64,000 nt of DNA from Chrysaora quinquecirrha. Taxonomy: Eukaryota > Cnidaria > Scyphozoa > Semaeostomeae > Pelagiidae. The notes beneath the pieces are model-generated. The model was not told the origin of the DNA and did not search any database. It saw only the letters and a list, made by a program, of their open reading frames with translations. Both the position numbers and the translations under genes were made by a program. Shown piece by piece: positions 15,001 through 30,000 of this stretch. The stretch spans positions 3,560,320 through 3,624,319 of the forward strand of contig JACTAT010000040.1 in the NCBI GenBank assembly GCA_014526335.1, written 5' to 3'. The first letter of the stretch is position 1. Each line of letters opens with the position of its first letter.

Positions 15001-18000
15001 ACTAACTTATCTTCTGAAGGTATAAACTCACAAGATTCGCACAGCCGTTTTGTCATTATCAATCAGCCTCAAGTTTCTATGGAGCAACATTGAAGTTTTT
15101 CTCTGCAAGTCAAAAAGACGTAAGTTCATTGCAATCGACTCATCTCCACATTATCAATTTACACGCTTCTTTTATAATGAACCTACCTCAAGGCTTAGCT
15201 CTTTAAGTTCTTATTTTTGGACCTCTTTTGAGGCAATTGTAGAACCAAAAGTTCCTTAATGGTTCCTTAATTTCAACTGCAAATTCAGTGTCATAACAAT
15301 GATTGAGAGGCATTTGCATAGAAGCAAAGCTCGAGACTACTCAAGGAAACATTTGATACACGAGTAAAGTACAATCTTTGTGATTTTCGACTGCAAATGA
15401 ATGGAACCGGCTTTCTAATTCTTGATTGTTGGCAGAGCATTCAACATTGAACAATCCCGTAAATGATTTTCTCTTTAATAGTTCTTTAAATTTTAAATTT
15501 TCTTTTTAAAAGTTCTTTAAATTTTCGGACCATCTACTTGTAGGTTCCTTATAATTCGGTTCTATATGAAAAGAAAGCCTGCATCAAAATATTAAAACTA
15601 AAAAGCTATGAATGCTAAATTCCTCATGCGCCAAGTGTCTTCCATACGCTACTTGTATATCACAAAATGATACAGATTTATGATTTTCTTGTTTTCCACA
15701 GACTCCAGAGCAAATAGTCGCTGCATACAAATATGGTGCATTTAGAAAGGTAGAGAAACATTTCGTCTGTCCAGCATCTGTCCTAGAGAAATGTTTCAAC
15801 CTATAATAAATCAAATATTTTGTCTTGCTCTTCTATGAACCGCCAGATTTTGAAATAATAATAACGTTCATTTTCTCTTGACAGATTCCTGAAATCAAAG
15901 AATTTAAAGATCGCCTAAGTTTTTCAGTTCAGTTCTCTTTGGTTGTATTCGAAAAATTGCATCTTAGTATTTTGCAGCAGGCAAACTCGTGAGTCGACTT
16001 AAATTTGATTTTATTTTTATTTTTAGTAAGTAAGTCGGTCGACCGCAGTCTGAGGCGACCCAAAGGCTTCTCCTTCAATTGCTGCTACCCGTGAAGGTAG
16101 GGGTGGGTGCCAATTCTATTCGTGATCCAAAGACCACTTACCGTCATTCCTACTCTTTTTATGTTGAATGCTAAGCAGAGAGGCAATGAGTATCATTTTT
16201 AAGGTCTTTAGTACGACTTGGCCTTGGTTTGAACCTAAGACCTCGCGACCCTTGGGCGAGCACAGGCCACATGGCATCGTTTATTGTTATAACTTCTATA
16301 TATATATACACTAAGAAGATAAGAATCAAAAGACTAGACTCTTCATCTCGACAAGCCTGTTTCGTGGTTTCCCACTCATCAGATGTACATATGTTTTCGG
16401 TAAACCGAAATGCAGATTTCGTAACTTCTATATATGAATTCTTAAAAAGCCCACATATGGTAACCTAGTATTTTCCGTCTTCTACCATGTCCCGTAAATC
16501 TCTTGTTTCTTCAACTTTTTGGGTCTTTTCTTACTGGCGCTGTGATCTTTCGTTATCACTATCATAACTCTCGGATTTTCATTTAATGGAAAATACCGAT
16601 GGATTGTTTCTAGAAAAACAATAATGAGGCAATCAGAGTAACCCTAGATATGATAGCTACTATTTGATACTGATATTTAAAACTCTCAAAATAAGTGCCA
16701 AATTTGTTGGATTTGCAGTCAATTCTGAATTTGGGAGCTGGTTATTTTCTAGCAAAGATTCCTTGCTGAGTGATCCTTTGTGGGTTTTGAAGCATTTTCA
16801 GTCTTTGTATTTTCATGCAGTATTTTTATTTCTGTTCCTGCAGCTTTACAGAATCGAAAAATGCTCTTAAAGACTCTGATTTGCTTGTCAAATGTCCCTC
16901 GTCTGGTGAGTTCGTCAATCGATTTAATTTCAGAATATATCGCTTGATATCTCTTTCTGCATCATTACACCCTCTCTTACATAATCATGTTTTCATAGAA
17001 ACCATTTGCTGTTACTAAATACTCGTACGTTGTTTAGATTTAATGCAACACTAACCCTCTACTTCTTTATTAAGATGCTCATTATTTTAACTTCTCCATC
17101 TTAGAAACTTAAAGTAAAAGCCAGGCTTTTGTCGACCTACGATAAGATAGAACTAACGCCAACTAGTTGCAACTGCTAACTTTATGTCGACTCGTCAGCA
17201 AATAGTCAGAACTTATAGGATACACTCGATGGCAGTCGCAAGAACGCTATAAGGTCGACCGCAACTAACGGGAATTTGTTATTTGAACATGCACAACTTT
17301 CTGGAACTGTGCGCCGACTGCCATGAAAAATGAACTAGTTGCCAGCTAGTTGCGAGAGCGCTCATGTCGACAGATCAGTTGCGATAAATTTATCGCCGAG
17401 AAGCAGTCGGCAACTTGTTCTGACTGTGCGTAATGTCAACATAAGCTTGGCTTAACACAGTAAGCTTTAGAAGCCAAACGTTTTTGTAACTTATCTGAAC
17501 CGTCATTTTCATATAAGTCCAATCCCGAGTAAGCTCACCCTTAACGAGTAAGCGCATCCTCTAAGTGTTTGAAAAAATTTAGGCACACCATGCCATTAAT
17601 ATAATGAAGGTTAATGCGTTGCCACATCAGTTTCTTGAGTCTTCTATACGAAACCAACGAGTTGACAATTGACTCCTTACTAAGACCCGTTATGTTCCAT
17701 ACTTTATTAAGTCGTAAAGTTTCTTAAAGTTAATCTTTATCTTTTTTTAGCAAATCACTTTGCTGGGTTAGTCGATAACAGAGATTTCGAGGTTTTGAAT
17801 TTTTTCGACATTCCGTCCAGGTATGTTATTATGCTTATGTTAAAAGTTTCCTTTGATTTAGAGACCTACTTATCCTTTTGATTAGGCCAAGGCATGCCTA
17901 AAAATGCTGCATAGCATCTTCCATTTTGTCTCAACATAATAGTAACTATTTACTGCAATGACAAATTCTTTATACTCATGGATCCTTAAATTACTAGTCA

Positions 18001-21000
18001 TAATATTCCTATAGAAAATCTGGTCAAATTTCAAATGCTGTTTGCTGATAAGAACATCTATCTTGTCGCTTTGTTCTGACATTCATGAGCTTTTTTGAGT
18101 TACAAAGATTTCCGTTCACCTGATCGATATGCAGTATAGAATATGCTTTATCTTACTTGATAATCGAGCATCTTTTACAGCGGTATGACCAAGCCCACTC
18201 TATCTATAAAACCAAAGTCATTCTTAATTTTCTTTGTATTTTAGGCGGCTAACTGACGCACAAAAAAGCCTATCCTTTTCACAGGAGGTAAAAACATCAT
18301 TTTGTTGCTTTGTCTTTAGAACCTTAAGTCGCTAGTTGATACCTTGTACTAACTTCGAAGACATGTCTGGAATTTTAAACTTAAATGAATGCAAGGCATA
18401 GCACTTTTACCATCCTAAAATCACATTAATTCATCAATCGATTCAATATATAACCAATTCTATACTTTTCTATCAAACAATCGCTATTCATGAAAAATGT
18501 TTACAAATATGTATGGTGCTGAAGAAGGCTCAACATAGCCGAAACACAAAACAGTCAAACGGGAGGAGAGCCTTGGGCTATATGACTCGGCGACTTCATT
18601 GAGCACTATAGCTCAGTGGAAACGTTGTTGGCTCTCTGATCATGCAGTCCAGGTTCGAATCCCATCTATTGTGGTATGCCAATTGTGGAAAAATCTTTTC
18701 TATCAAACGTATGTTCACCGTTCCAGTCCAGTCCATTCTGAAGTGAATTCTCAAAAAGTTGGGATTAGTTCTATCAAATGTAGACTCGGAATTTTTATTT
18801 GATTGGTGCTAATTTCAAAAACTGTAGGTTAGTTTAGCAGGTTTGGAAAGCCTTCTTGACATTTTACCCCTACCAGACAGAACATTTTACAGAATTTATA
18901 GGTTCTACTTGGTTTTACTTATGCTAATGATCAGTGGCGTATCCAGACATCCACATCGGAGGGCAAACGTGCATGATCAAACAGGATTAGAGTATGGATT
19001 TAAGACAGAATAACCAAGTCGAACCTTGAAAATGTCTGCATCAGATGAAGCCTACTGCATATAAAAACTTACCTCGTCAGTGGTTCGAGGAACGACTGCC
19101 CCTGTGCCCCCTTTTGCCTATGATTATTTCGGAACGAACTAGAAACAAATTCGGACCCTCTGAACCCAACGGTTTAAGTTAAGTTTTTGATTGGAAAAAA
19201 TCTTTTCACCCCACCGTTAAGTATGTTGGTAGGGTCGAAAGCAGAAAATGTGTTCCCATTTTAGAGAGTATCTTTCCTTCCCTCTTCTTTCACTTTAGGA
19301 GTCTTTCCTGAAATGCAGCAAAGTCTTCTGTTTTAAATTTTAGGTTTTATGGATTCGATATCGTTGCCTACTCCTTCGAGTAATGGGCATTGCCTACAAG
19401 ATTACGTTTGATAACTCTCAGAACTCAGTTGTCAATGGAGATAAGAATGAAGAAATTGTCAGTGGCAGCCTGGAAGACCTTGTTTCAACAACAGATCAGC
19501 TTAATGATGTAGTAAAACAAGCTACTGAAGGTGCTAAGAGGGAATCAGAGGTGAGACTATTAGATTACGTGCATTAGTAATGTTGAGAGGATATACTTAT
19601 ACTTGGATAAACATCCATCAATAAGCATTTGCCTTTGAACAAACTACAGGCAGAGGTTCACTGACATATCTGATATAATAGAATTACACTAGTTATTCGA
19701 TTATCCGGCCTACTCGGGACATGAGATTTTCAAAATGTGTGCGGATAATCAAAAATTCCGGATAATCGAAAATACATAATCGCAGCAAAAACCAGTTACA
19801 AACTTACATGAGTACCTTTTTAAGATTATTTTTCAAACTAAAAATTCTCCGCATACTAGAATATTTGTGGTTTTAGAGTGATTTTGTGATCATTTCTGAG
19901 TGATATTTTGATCTTCAAATGGTTTGTGCAAAGGAAAATAGAATATTTGCTGAATAATGCCAACGTGATGCGTTGTTCCTCGTCTTCCTCTTAGGCAGGA
20001 TTTCTTGAGCGGTAGGCCAATACAAAGAGAATGCACCAAGAAATGCTTCTTACAAACACAAATCTCGATATATTTACTATAACTGTACTTTCGCAAATAG
20101 TTACAGTGAGCTATGACGACACGGTCTTTCACAAGCACCGCGTGTACTTCTGAGTTTAACAACGGAAAAATTTGGTTCCTATTTGTCTACATGATTTCTC
20201 TTCTTTTAACTAAGTTGTAAGCCCTCATCATGATTGACTAGTCTGCCGTGCATTCTTGTCTGCTTGAACTGTTTTATTCTGTCTTTATTTCAGATTCTGA
20301 CAGGCTGCATCTACGAGCCTCCAAAATCAAGGTGGAGCACTTATCTTGAGGGATGTTATGAAGACCCGATTTTAATTATGGGCAACATTGTCAAGTCATT
20401 TCATACTAATCCAGGTAGGAGTTCTTGACTTCTTGTACTTATTCATCTAGCAGATCTTACGCTATTATAGAATAGAAGATTATTTTAGAATATAATCTTA
20501 CCCTGGAGACCCGTCACCTTTCGCATCCCTTCAACCTCTAATAAATGTAAGCAGCGACGCCCTTTAAATTAGCCATTTAAATCTGTGATAAATTTCTAGA
20601 TCAACTCCAAGAACGTTTAATCTGAGAAGCTTTCTCACGCTACACCCATAGACAGTAACATGATTTAATACTGTAAAAGATTTAATGTAACAGTCATCTA
20701 CTCAATTTCTTTATCCAGTCACTCATTAAACGACCAGTAACCCTTATTGCTGTTTCATTGTGATAATTCCTTCGAGGTTTTCCCTGTGTTATTGAAAGAG
20801 GGCAATACATCTTTTCACGAACGGCCTCAATTCAGGAATTTTCGGAATCTCTTCCAGCACCAAAATTATTGAATTTTATTGTAATGCAACATAGTATTGT
20901 ATCGCAGTATACATTATTTTGTTTTTTTTTGTGTTGTATGGTATGATATGGTATTGTATGGTATTGTATTGTATGATATGGTATGGTATGGTATTGTATT

Positions 21001-24000
21001 GTATGATATGGTATTGTATGGTATTGTATTGTATGATATTGTATTATATGGTATTGTATTGTATGATATGGTATGGTATGGTATGGTATGGCATGTTATT
21101 GCATTATATGATGTTGTATTGTATGGTATGGTATGGTATGGTATGATATGGTATGGAATGGTATGCTATGGCATGGTAGCGTATGGTATTATATTGTGTG
21201 ATGTTTGTTGTATAGTATGGTATGGTATAGTATGGTATGGTATGGTATGGTATGGTATGGTATGGTATGGTATGGTATGGTATGGTATGGTGTGGTAATG
21301 CATCGTTTTACATTGTATGATGTCTATTGTATAGTATGGTATGGTATGGTGTTGTGTTGTATGGTATTGTGTGATGTGGTATTACATTGTATGGTATTGT
21401 ATGGTATTACATTGTGTGATATTGCTACTTTTCTAGATAAACCGAGTGACGTGGATAATGAAATCAGCAAACAAATCGGAAGGCTTACTACTTGGTTCAA
21501 AGGTAAGAAAATAGCAAGCTAATCCAAGTTAGTTAGACATTCAACTTTAAGCATTCCTGGACGCAAAGAAAATTTTCCCGACTTAATTAACTAATGTTTT
21601 TTTCAGATTCTATAACGAAATGCAAGGATAACCTAGTTCTTCAGAATTCTGATACTCAAATCATCAATGGTCCTAATTTGGAACATGTTGGACTTATTGC
21701 TGAGGTTCGTTACATTTATAGTTTCTATTCTATCAGGTATTATGAGGCATTTAAATTGAAAAATGGACGACTTTTGGAAAGCAAATATCGAAACATTGGG
21801 CGTAAAAACACACGCTATTGCCAAGCTTAAAGATTTAGAAACTTTAAATTTGAGTTTGCAGGCAGACTGGAAAACGTGTTCAGAAAGACGAAAATCTAAT
21901 CTTGAGAAGATCACAAATTGTTGAGATCACCAGTGACTAGGATGCCTCACCTCCTTCCAAGAAATAGAAAGACTATCGGTTATCAGACTGTGCTGCAAGC
22001 CTTAGCAATACTCGGGTGACTTGGATGCTCTTTTTAATAGCTTTTTCAGTATTCATGGGCAGAAATTTCTTATAGAGAGACATACCCCATCTCCACTAAA
22101 GAGTAACGATTATCGACACATCCCTCTAGCGTTCTGAATGAATTTGAGTTCCTAAAATCTTACTGTTCTCAAGAGTAACAGAAAACTTGAAAGAAAAGAA
22201 CAAATTCGTAACTTCAACTTCGTTTTATTGAATAGCCTTAGTGTCAGAACCATAGAAAGCAGCTTCAACTGTGCGTGAGTCATAGTTCTCGCTGTTTAAG
22301 CCGATCTGACTGATCAGTCACTATGTTCATATTGCTGAGCTTTGGCCATTTGATTTTAGTTTAGTTTTGTAAATGTTCATTGCTATTGCTGAAGATTTTG
22401 AAATTAATTTCACATTCAAGAATGTATCGTATGAAATGAATGATGGAGCCAACCGGTTGGCCTAATAAGTTGGGATCTGTCGATATTCTAATTACATCTA
22501 GCTAGTAATCATTTGTAGCTTATTACATCTTGTATCAGTGGGCTTATTATCAGGCCACATTATAAGTAGGCCACTAATATCATTAGTATTATAGGCACAT
22601 TTTATAAGCCCATAATAATAGTAGGCCATATTATTAAAGTTTATTCTCTTTCTAGGCTTGCAATTACGTAACCATTATACTATCACTGTTACTCGAGCCA
22701 CTACGTAATCAAGTAAGAAAAACAAAGAAAAAGAAAACGACAACACCCAAGGTATGTTTTAAATTGTTTATCATTTATCACTTGAACTCCCAAATCCCTA
22801 ATTTATTAGAACCTTTCCTACAGTCTGTGCTTCTCAGATTGTCTCCAAGTTCTGATGCCTCCTTTGCAATGCGCTCGAATTTTAGTCTGACGTCATCAGA
22901 GTCGTGTAACAGAGGGCCTATTATAGATATGCAACTTTGGCCCTATTTTTGCTTGCGGGTTAAGTTAGGGCTTTTGAAAATGTTTTCCTGCGGATTATGG
23001 CTTTTACTTGAGTTGCGTCTTGCGTTTTGGTCTAAAAATACGCCGGATTACGGCTTCGTGGACAGACTTGGGGCGAAGGACACAAAATAGATGGCTATGG
23101 GCCAGTCATGCTGAGGCTTGGTCCAGCAATTGGCTGATAATAGCTAACGCAGACCTAGACCAAGCGGCTTTGTAGCTGCTGCTACAGCTTCATTTGCTGT
23201 AGATGAAGAAGTTTGTAAAATTTGAAATAAAATCATTTTTTCGGAAAGATTATAGTCTTTCTACGCGATACCACTTTTCGTTCTTATTGTACTGAGTTGT
23301 TATTGTTGTTGTTTTTGTACTCAGTAGCGAAAGCTGAGATGATGCTAAGGGATTGGTCTGTCGAAATGCTGGTGGCAGCAAAACTTGGACTCAAGTAGCG
23401 AGCCTAGCGAGTGAATGCACTTCAATCTAAGTTGTCAGGCAAAGAGGGATTTAATATTTCGTTCACTGACCTTTGTTTACATTTTGAAAGTAGCCAATCA
23501 GTGTGCAATAATTATGAGCATGTGATAAAATTCGGTAATGTGATTGGCTGCTTGCGAAATGCACTCAAGCTAGTGGATGAAAAAGCTAAAAATTGCCGGA
23601 TCGACAACAACTTTCTATGGATGAAGAAACCAAGAAATTTCTCCTTTTGCAACCGCCTTCTGCTATATTGTCTCTGGTTCGCTCATAACGTTTTTTTGAA
23701 CTACAGTTCCAGCACCTTTCTGAGCCAAATTCCCCTGGCAGAATGAATGAAGGTGAAATGGTGAAGGTGAAATGGTGTTTTTAGCGCCAGTCAGAGCTAA
23801 GATCTCAGTAATAGGATAACTAAACGAGACCACGACCCTGGTTGTGACGTGACCGTAGCTGGTGCTCGAACCCTGGCCTCGCTGAGCTTCTGACACTACG
23901 ATCCAGCTGACCAGCTGGATTAGACCATAACGTCACAGAACCTTCAAGTTTCCACGTAGCGTTTTATTCACCCTAGACACTGTCTTACATAAGACGAAGA

Positions 24001-27000
24001 CATGCTAATTGTTGGAGGAAACACGATTAATTTGTTTGTATAAACCTGAAATTTTACTTGACTGAAAATCCGTTTTTACTGGTCTGTGCAATAACCAGCA
24101 ATAGAAAACTTGCACGCAACAGGTTGTTTGCTGTTCCCTTATCACATTTTTCATCTGTTTCTATGAGATTCAGATAATCTCTTGGATTGATTAACTGTTA
24201 AAAATATCTCCATTATTTATTCATTTGCCCGATTATTGCCAAGCAGAGCCTTTTATTCAATTAAGGGCGGAATTGCCTCAGATGTAAAACTTTTTATTGC
24301 GTGAATTTCCTTAACTAGTTTTCTGTGAGTTCGTTGTGAAGCAGGGTTCAGATACATTCAAGATGCAAAACCAGAAAACCGATGAATAGTTTTTATGAAT
24401 GATTGTGAAGGTTTATGAAGATATTTGCTAAGGCCATTGCTCCTTTCATCCGCACGCTAATCGAATAGATGGAAATGAAAAGTGACATTAGTGTAGCTCG
24501 TTGTGAAGGGTGTTGTGCTGTCTTTTTGGCCTTGTATCTAACATTGTTTCCATTTAGAAGGTGATTAGTGCAACTCACTTTTCGAATTTAAACGGAACGA
24601 TGAAAATCCTTCATGGACAACTTTCAATTAACCCTCAATGGAAACAGTCAATCGTATAGTAGGAAATCTTTCCACGCAGAAATGCTTATCATCGTCCATA
24701 TGCATATTCTCAGATTTCTCATCAAGAAATTCCAAGTTAGTGAACTTCTTCAGTGAACTCTTCCTTAGGTTTTGTAAGACTGATCTTGCTGATGCCCTCT
24801 TCGTCCTTACCACGCGCAAACGTTTTGGAGAGGTATTATTATCCCACAATTTCCTTCAATCATCATATAAGAATAGTTTCTGCAAGTGGCTGACTTGGTT
24901 TTGTTTCATCAAAAGTGACTACTGTGGTGTAGTGATACACAGTGAATTTAGCTCAATAAGCACAAATTTTGCATTTGTTTCTCGATTGTTGTTGCTGTTT
25001 TTGTTGTTATTTTTCACTTTTGTTTGATTTAGGCCCATTTAGGCCCATATATTTGAAGGCACATTTAGCTTGCTATCTTCAAAGTATTGTGCTATGTACA
25101 TGTGGCAACTAATTAGCAACAGGGCAATCCCATCCCTACAGTGCGATGCAAGTGCTTTCCCTGGAATTCACAACCCTCTATAATTATTTTTGCGTTTGCC
25201 TGGAGTGCCGTTGAACTGGAGTCATTTCTGTCTTTTCTTGGCTTGTAAGCTTGTTTTTATACATTTCCACCCGCTTAATCATTGATTTCCCGCTTTGGTT
25301 GTAAACCATATTTTTAAAGAGCAACCTACGAATGAAACACTATGCTGGGGTTTGGATAAATTGTTTTGACATCTCAGAAATTATTCGCGTAAAATGCAAC
25401 AGCGTGTACAAATCCTTAAAGCACTCAATCTGAAACAAACCTAAAAGATCTTAGAAAGAGCAGAGGGGGAAAATGTTTAGAAAGCAGCCCATCAGTAAGA
25501 AAAGCTGTATGTAAAAAATTATCGAGGCTGAAACCCGTAGCTGAAGGTGCATACTTCTGAAAAGCGTGTATTGAACACAGTAACACCTGTTATTCTTAAG
25601 TACTTTAAGTAGTCCTGTCAGATTTTCGATGAAATAACAAGAAAACTCAGTTGATTTCTATTTAAGTAGAAATTTGATACGTTACGATAGAAACCCATAA
25701 GCCATTAGGTGTGGAGAACACATGGCAGGGCACATGGCACAACAGTATTTGATATTGTTACTATGACAAGCCATGATCCATTAACTAAGAGCCCGGGGGT
25801 GAAGCTGCCCAAGATCAGGGACGGGGACTTGAGTAGGTGACCAAGCCAAACGTACCCAAGACTGGGGTGGATAATTTGAAATTATACCCAAGACTGGGGG
25901 TAACTGTCACAGAAAAATTACTCCAAATTGGGGGGTCCCACACTCACAAAAACATTTAAAATGCAAAGCACCTAAGTATTAATTCCAGTCAAATTGTGTA
26001 GAAGCTCTGAAAAATGTATCTTGCTCAAAAGTACATGAGTAAAACTACAATAACCAAAATAGCAGGAACAAAAAACCAGCCAAATTCTTTAACAAAGTCT
26101 AAAGACCGGTTTATCTCCAGCAAAATTAATCATCCAGAGGGCCAGAGTTGGGTCAACATTGTAACTGTTGTTTCCAATTCATGATTACTTGCCCTAAGTT
26201 TACCAATAATCTCTGTTATTTTAATAACACAAGTTCTTTTGATACCATTTTTTTCTTATCTCCCTCTAAAGAGAAACCTTATCTGCCACAAAATAAACCT
26301 TGTCTTGTTTCTTTCGTCCATTTTGTTAAATGAAAGTGCGGGAAAGCGAAAGCGAGGTGATATGTGATCAAGCGAGGTCAATAGCAAATGGCTCATTTTC
26401 GTAAGTGACGTTCCAGGGCCTATCTACCTGTTTTTCTGCCAAATGTTCTCACAGCTGATGATTAATAACTACAGACTGATTAATTGATTCTAAAAACGAA
26501 ACCTAGTTTTTATTCAAGGTGAAAGATGATTCTTGATGCCACACTAAAAAAGTGGATTATTTGTTATCTACCTACTTTTGCTGAGACACTAACTTGGAGA
26601 CTAGAGGTTTTATGGACCTATGCAGCAAAAAAGCAGCATATATGCAGTATCTAGAGTATTATTGGTTTTTTGCCATCGGAGATGAGGTGGCTGCAGGATA
26701 GCTATAAAATGGGATTTCTGCATGAGGTGAGATCATGCCAGAATTGCTGCAGGAGAACTGAACTGGTACTACTTAAAAGAAGGAGGAATTGGCTCCAGTT
26801 TACATTCAGACAAAAGACTTGAATAAGTTGTAGTAAAAACAAGATATAAATTGATTGAATCAAGGTACAAAGCAGCAATCAATTTGGCCCAATAATTGAT
26901 GAATCTGTATCCCTCAACCTGGAAGTGATAGATGTCGTGGCCAAACTGACTCTTGGGACAGAAAGAATCTTCTTAAAAGATTGTACTGTAGTTGAACCGA

Positions 27001-30000
27001 GTTTATGACCCAAAACTGGGGGTCGATGGGGATTGATGGAAATTTATGACCCAAAACTGGGGTCCACAAGTCCCCGTCCCTTATCTTGGGCAGCTTCACC
27101 CCCGGGACTAAGAGTTAGAATAGCTCGCTAATAATAATGTATTAACATTGAATATATGTTTATTTTAACATCTATTTACTGGATTGATTTTTAAATTTGA
27201 TTTATCAAACTACAGTATTGCCAGAACCCTTTAGTTGAAAACTACATGTCTGTGTTGAATTGAATTGGCCTATGAGCCTTCAGGCATTTAACGGATCTGG
27301 AATCTTTGTGCAGTTAATACCTTTGGATTTCTGGATTTTTTGTAACGGTCCTGAATACGTAGGAAAGATGATGTGTTGATCAAAGGCTTTCTCTGTCTAT
27401 TCTGTGTGCTAGATTTGAAGAGTTTGAGAGGCTACATGCAGGGTGTCTACGTGAAACTACGTATGCTTACGTAAAGGCCTTATAGTTATGATTCAGTCTT
27501 CTACGTATTAAGTAGTCATGAAGTTCCCTGCTTTAGTTAACGTTGTCTGAAATTGTTACCTATTTTGCTATTCTTAATTCGCTCTATTACTGTTTGGTCC
27601 TTGGCGACTCTCTCCCTGCAGTATCAACAAGACCTCGAATAGCCTCAGGCAAGTCTTAGTAGTGTTTCCGGGTTCTGTCTCTAGATGCGACACCGAAAAC
27701 TTCGCATTTCTTTTCATACCACACCTCAAGGTTCCTTTGCCTGGAATGGCATAAAGATTTTGACTCTGCTAAGTCTAGCCAAGATGACTGGCTTGCTGTT
27801 GAATTAGTCTTCTGACTGTACGACTATTAGTCATCCTCTCAATACTAACTTGTTTACCTATGGTTCTTCTTAAGGCTCTTTGGGTCGATGTACCAAATCC
27901 GAACCACTCTTGACCACTAAAGTCCTCCGAACATCGAATATTAAAGCAATCGAAAAGTGCATGGAGTTGCCTTGCGGCCAATTGCTCTAATGTCATTTTT
28001 CCATTGCCTTTGTTGGCAATATTTTTGCTGTGGCCGGGGACTACTAATTTGATACGAATCGATAGAAGTGTGTATGGAGCATGGAGTTGCCTTACCTTCA
28101 AATGCTCTTAGCGATAGCTATTCTTTTTTCCCATTGCCTTGTTGGCAATGTACGTTCTCCGTTATTGCCAAGGTGTTACTGTATAAAGTATGCTAACGGT
28201 TGTCTTCAGCGCATTTTCGCATTTTATGCATGGGATTTCATTTTCTCTATTTTGTGTTGTTGCTTCAGCTGGCATTATTCTACTTTTGCCGAGGGGCTAA
28301 GTTAGCGGAAAACGCGTTTCGAAGGGGCTAGTATAAATTAGTAAAAAGGCTAGTAGAGATTTTGTTACACTTTTTTTTAATAAGCAACCGCTCAATAAGC
28401 AACTAGGGCTGAACGGACCTTAACATTAAGCAACATGAGGGCTCAATTGAATTACTGTAAGCAACAAAGAAGTCAAACAACCAAGCTTATTCTCTTTCTT
28501 GTGTTAGGAAATTGTTCTTCGTTCTTATGTTTTGCATGTTGAAGTTCGTTAGCTAACGTTTTTCCAACAGATGACGATTTTGACCCGCGAAGTCAGGTGT
28601 GGTTAGTAGGTGCAAAAAATGTTAAGCAACGTTTAAGCAACCTTGAGGGCTGAAATGTCTAAGATTTTATGCAACTTTGAGGGCTGGACGAAAGTCAAGT
28701 TGCTTATTAAAAAAAAGTGTAGTTGCTTACAGTAATTCAATTGAGCCCTCGAGTTGAGGTCAGTCAAGCCCTGTTCTACTGTAGTTGCTTATTCAAGGAG
28801 TAGCCGGCAAGCGCTTTGTATGCTTTTTTGCCTTCGCTTTCTTGGCAATACTTTGCTAACACTTTTAATTACAGACCTAATCTGTTATTTCCTTTTAATC
28901 ATAATAGTCCCTGCTTACATGTTATATTTCGTGTCAATTTACTTATTTCATATGTACTTGTTATGGCAATGATACCAAACTGCAATAATTGCACCGGCAA
29001 ACATTGATTCATCCACGGGAAGCTCACACTGTTGCGAACGGATATCTATTGACTTTCTCGTATTTGATTTCGTTCTATTTGACTTGAAACGCCTTCGATA
29101 TGTTAAGCAAACTGATGAATAATTATGAAGCAATCATTGATCAATTGAAGACTTTCATTATCAATGATCTCATATAAAAATTGCTTTGATCCAAATATTT
29201 GTATTAGGGTGCTGTGCTCCTGAGTGGTGCTGCCGTTGTCCTTTTCCTCTTTCGTTTTTGACTCACAGAACGTGAGGCAGGCATTGCTTTGGGAGCATTT
29301 CTGCATTCTTATCCAATGTATCAGTTGAGTTAAACATGCATTGTGAAGTGTTCGCCTGGCCTCTTCTTCCAAATGATTACGAGGCTTCAGGTAATGGCGG
29401 TTGGTTAAAGCCCGGTTTCCACTTAAACGAATGTTGTCGATTAGGGCGATGTTATCGTGTGTTCACCGTTGCTGACTGACTTCTTGTAGGTCATACCATC
29501 TGAACTTCACTTCTCTTTCGAATGGAAATTCAGCGGTCAGCGACCAGCGTGTCCACAATTTCTCGCATTTCAACATCAATTTCCCGGCCACTAATCTTTA
29601 GCTGCACCTCACACGATATGGTTTTACATGACTGCTACCTTTTTGCCTGCTCGTTAAAAAGTAGCGTGATGTACCAAGAAATTAAAAGGATTTTTTCAAT
29701 TTGTCATGTATTGCGGCTGTCAGCATGACCGAACAATTTGCACCCTCGCAATCTTGCTGCCACATGAAATTGTCCTTTTGGTGGTATCTGGTGTAAACTT
29801 TAAAGTACTAAGATTTTCACGAAACTTGAATTCGCTGGAGGGGTATTCTGGTGAAGTGGTCAAGGTGTTTGGCTCGTACTGTATTCGATAAATATGACGG
29901 CTCAATTTTCTGCAAGCCTGAAGTCGATCAAGCTGTACATGTGCATGTTTCTGTAGTCGTTAATCGTTTTTCAAGGGTTTTTCATTGTAAAAGTCGGTAT

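Noticed and set aside
18603..18675. A tRNA gene
   Set aside because: The A and B boxes are good, but the same unit with non-tRNA flanks recurs at 38470-38640, and the 5' and 3' ends do not form a clean acceptor stem. It is a SINE.
20897..21522. Long frames rich in Met-Val-Trp-Tyr-Gly
   Set aside because: They are translations of the (GTATG)n satellite. The pentamer is read in all frames without stops, with no independent coding signal.
27775..28101. 108-aa minus-strand frame
   Set aside because: No recognised domain, and it overlaps a locally duplicated non-coding stretch.
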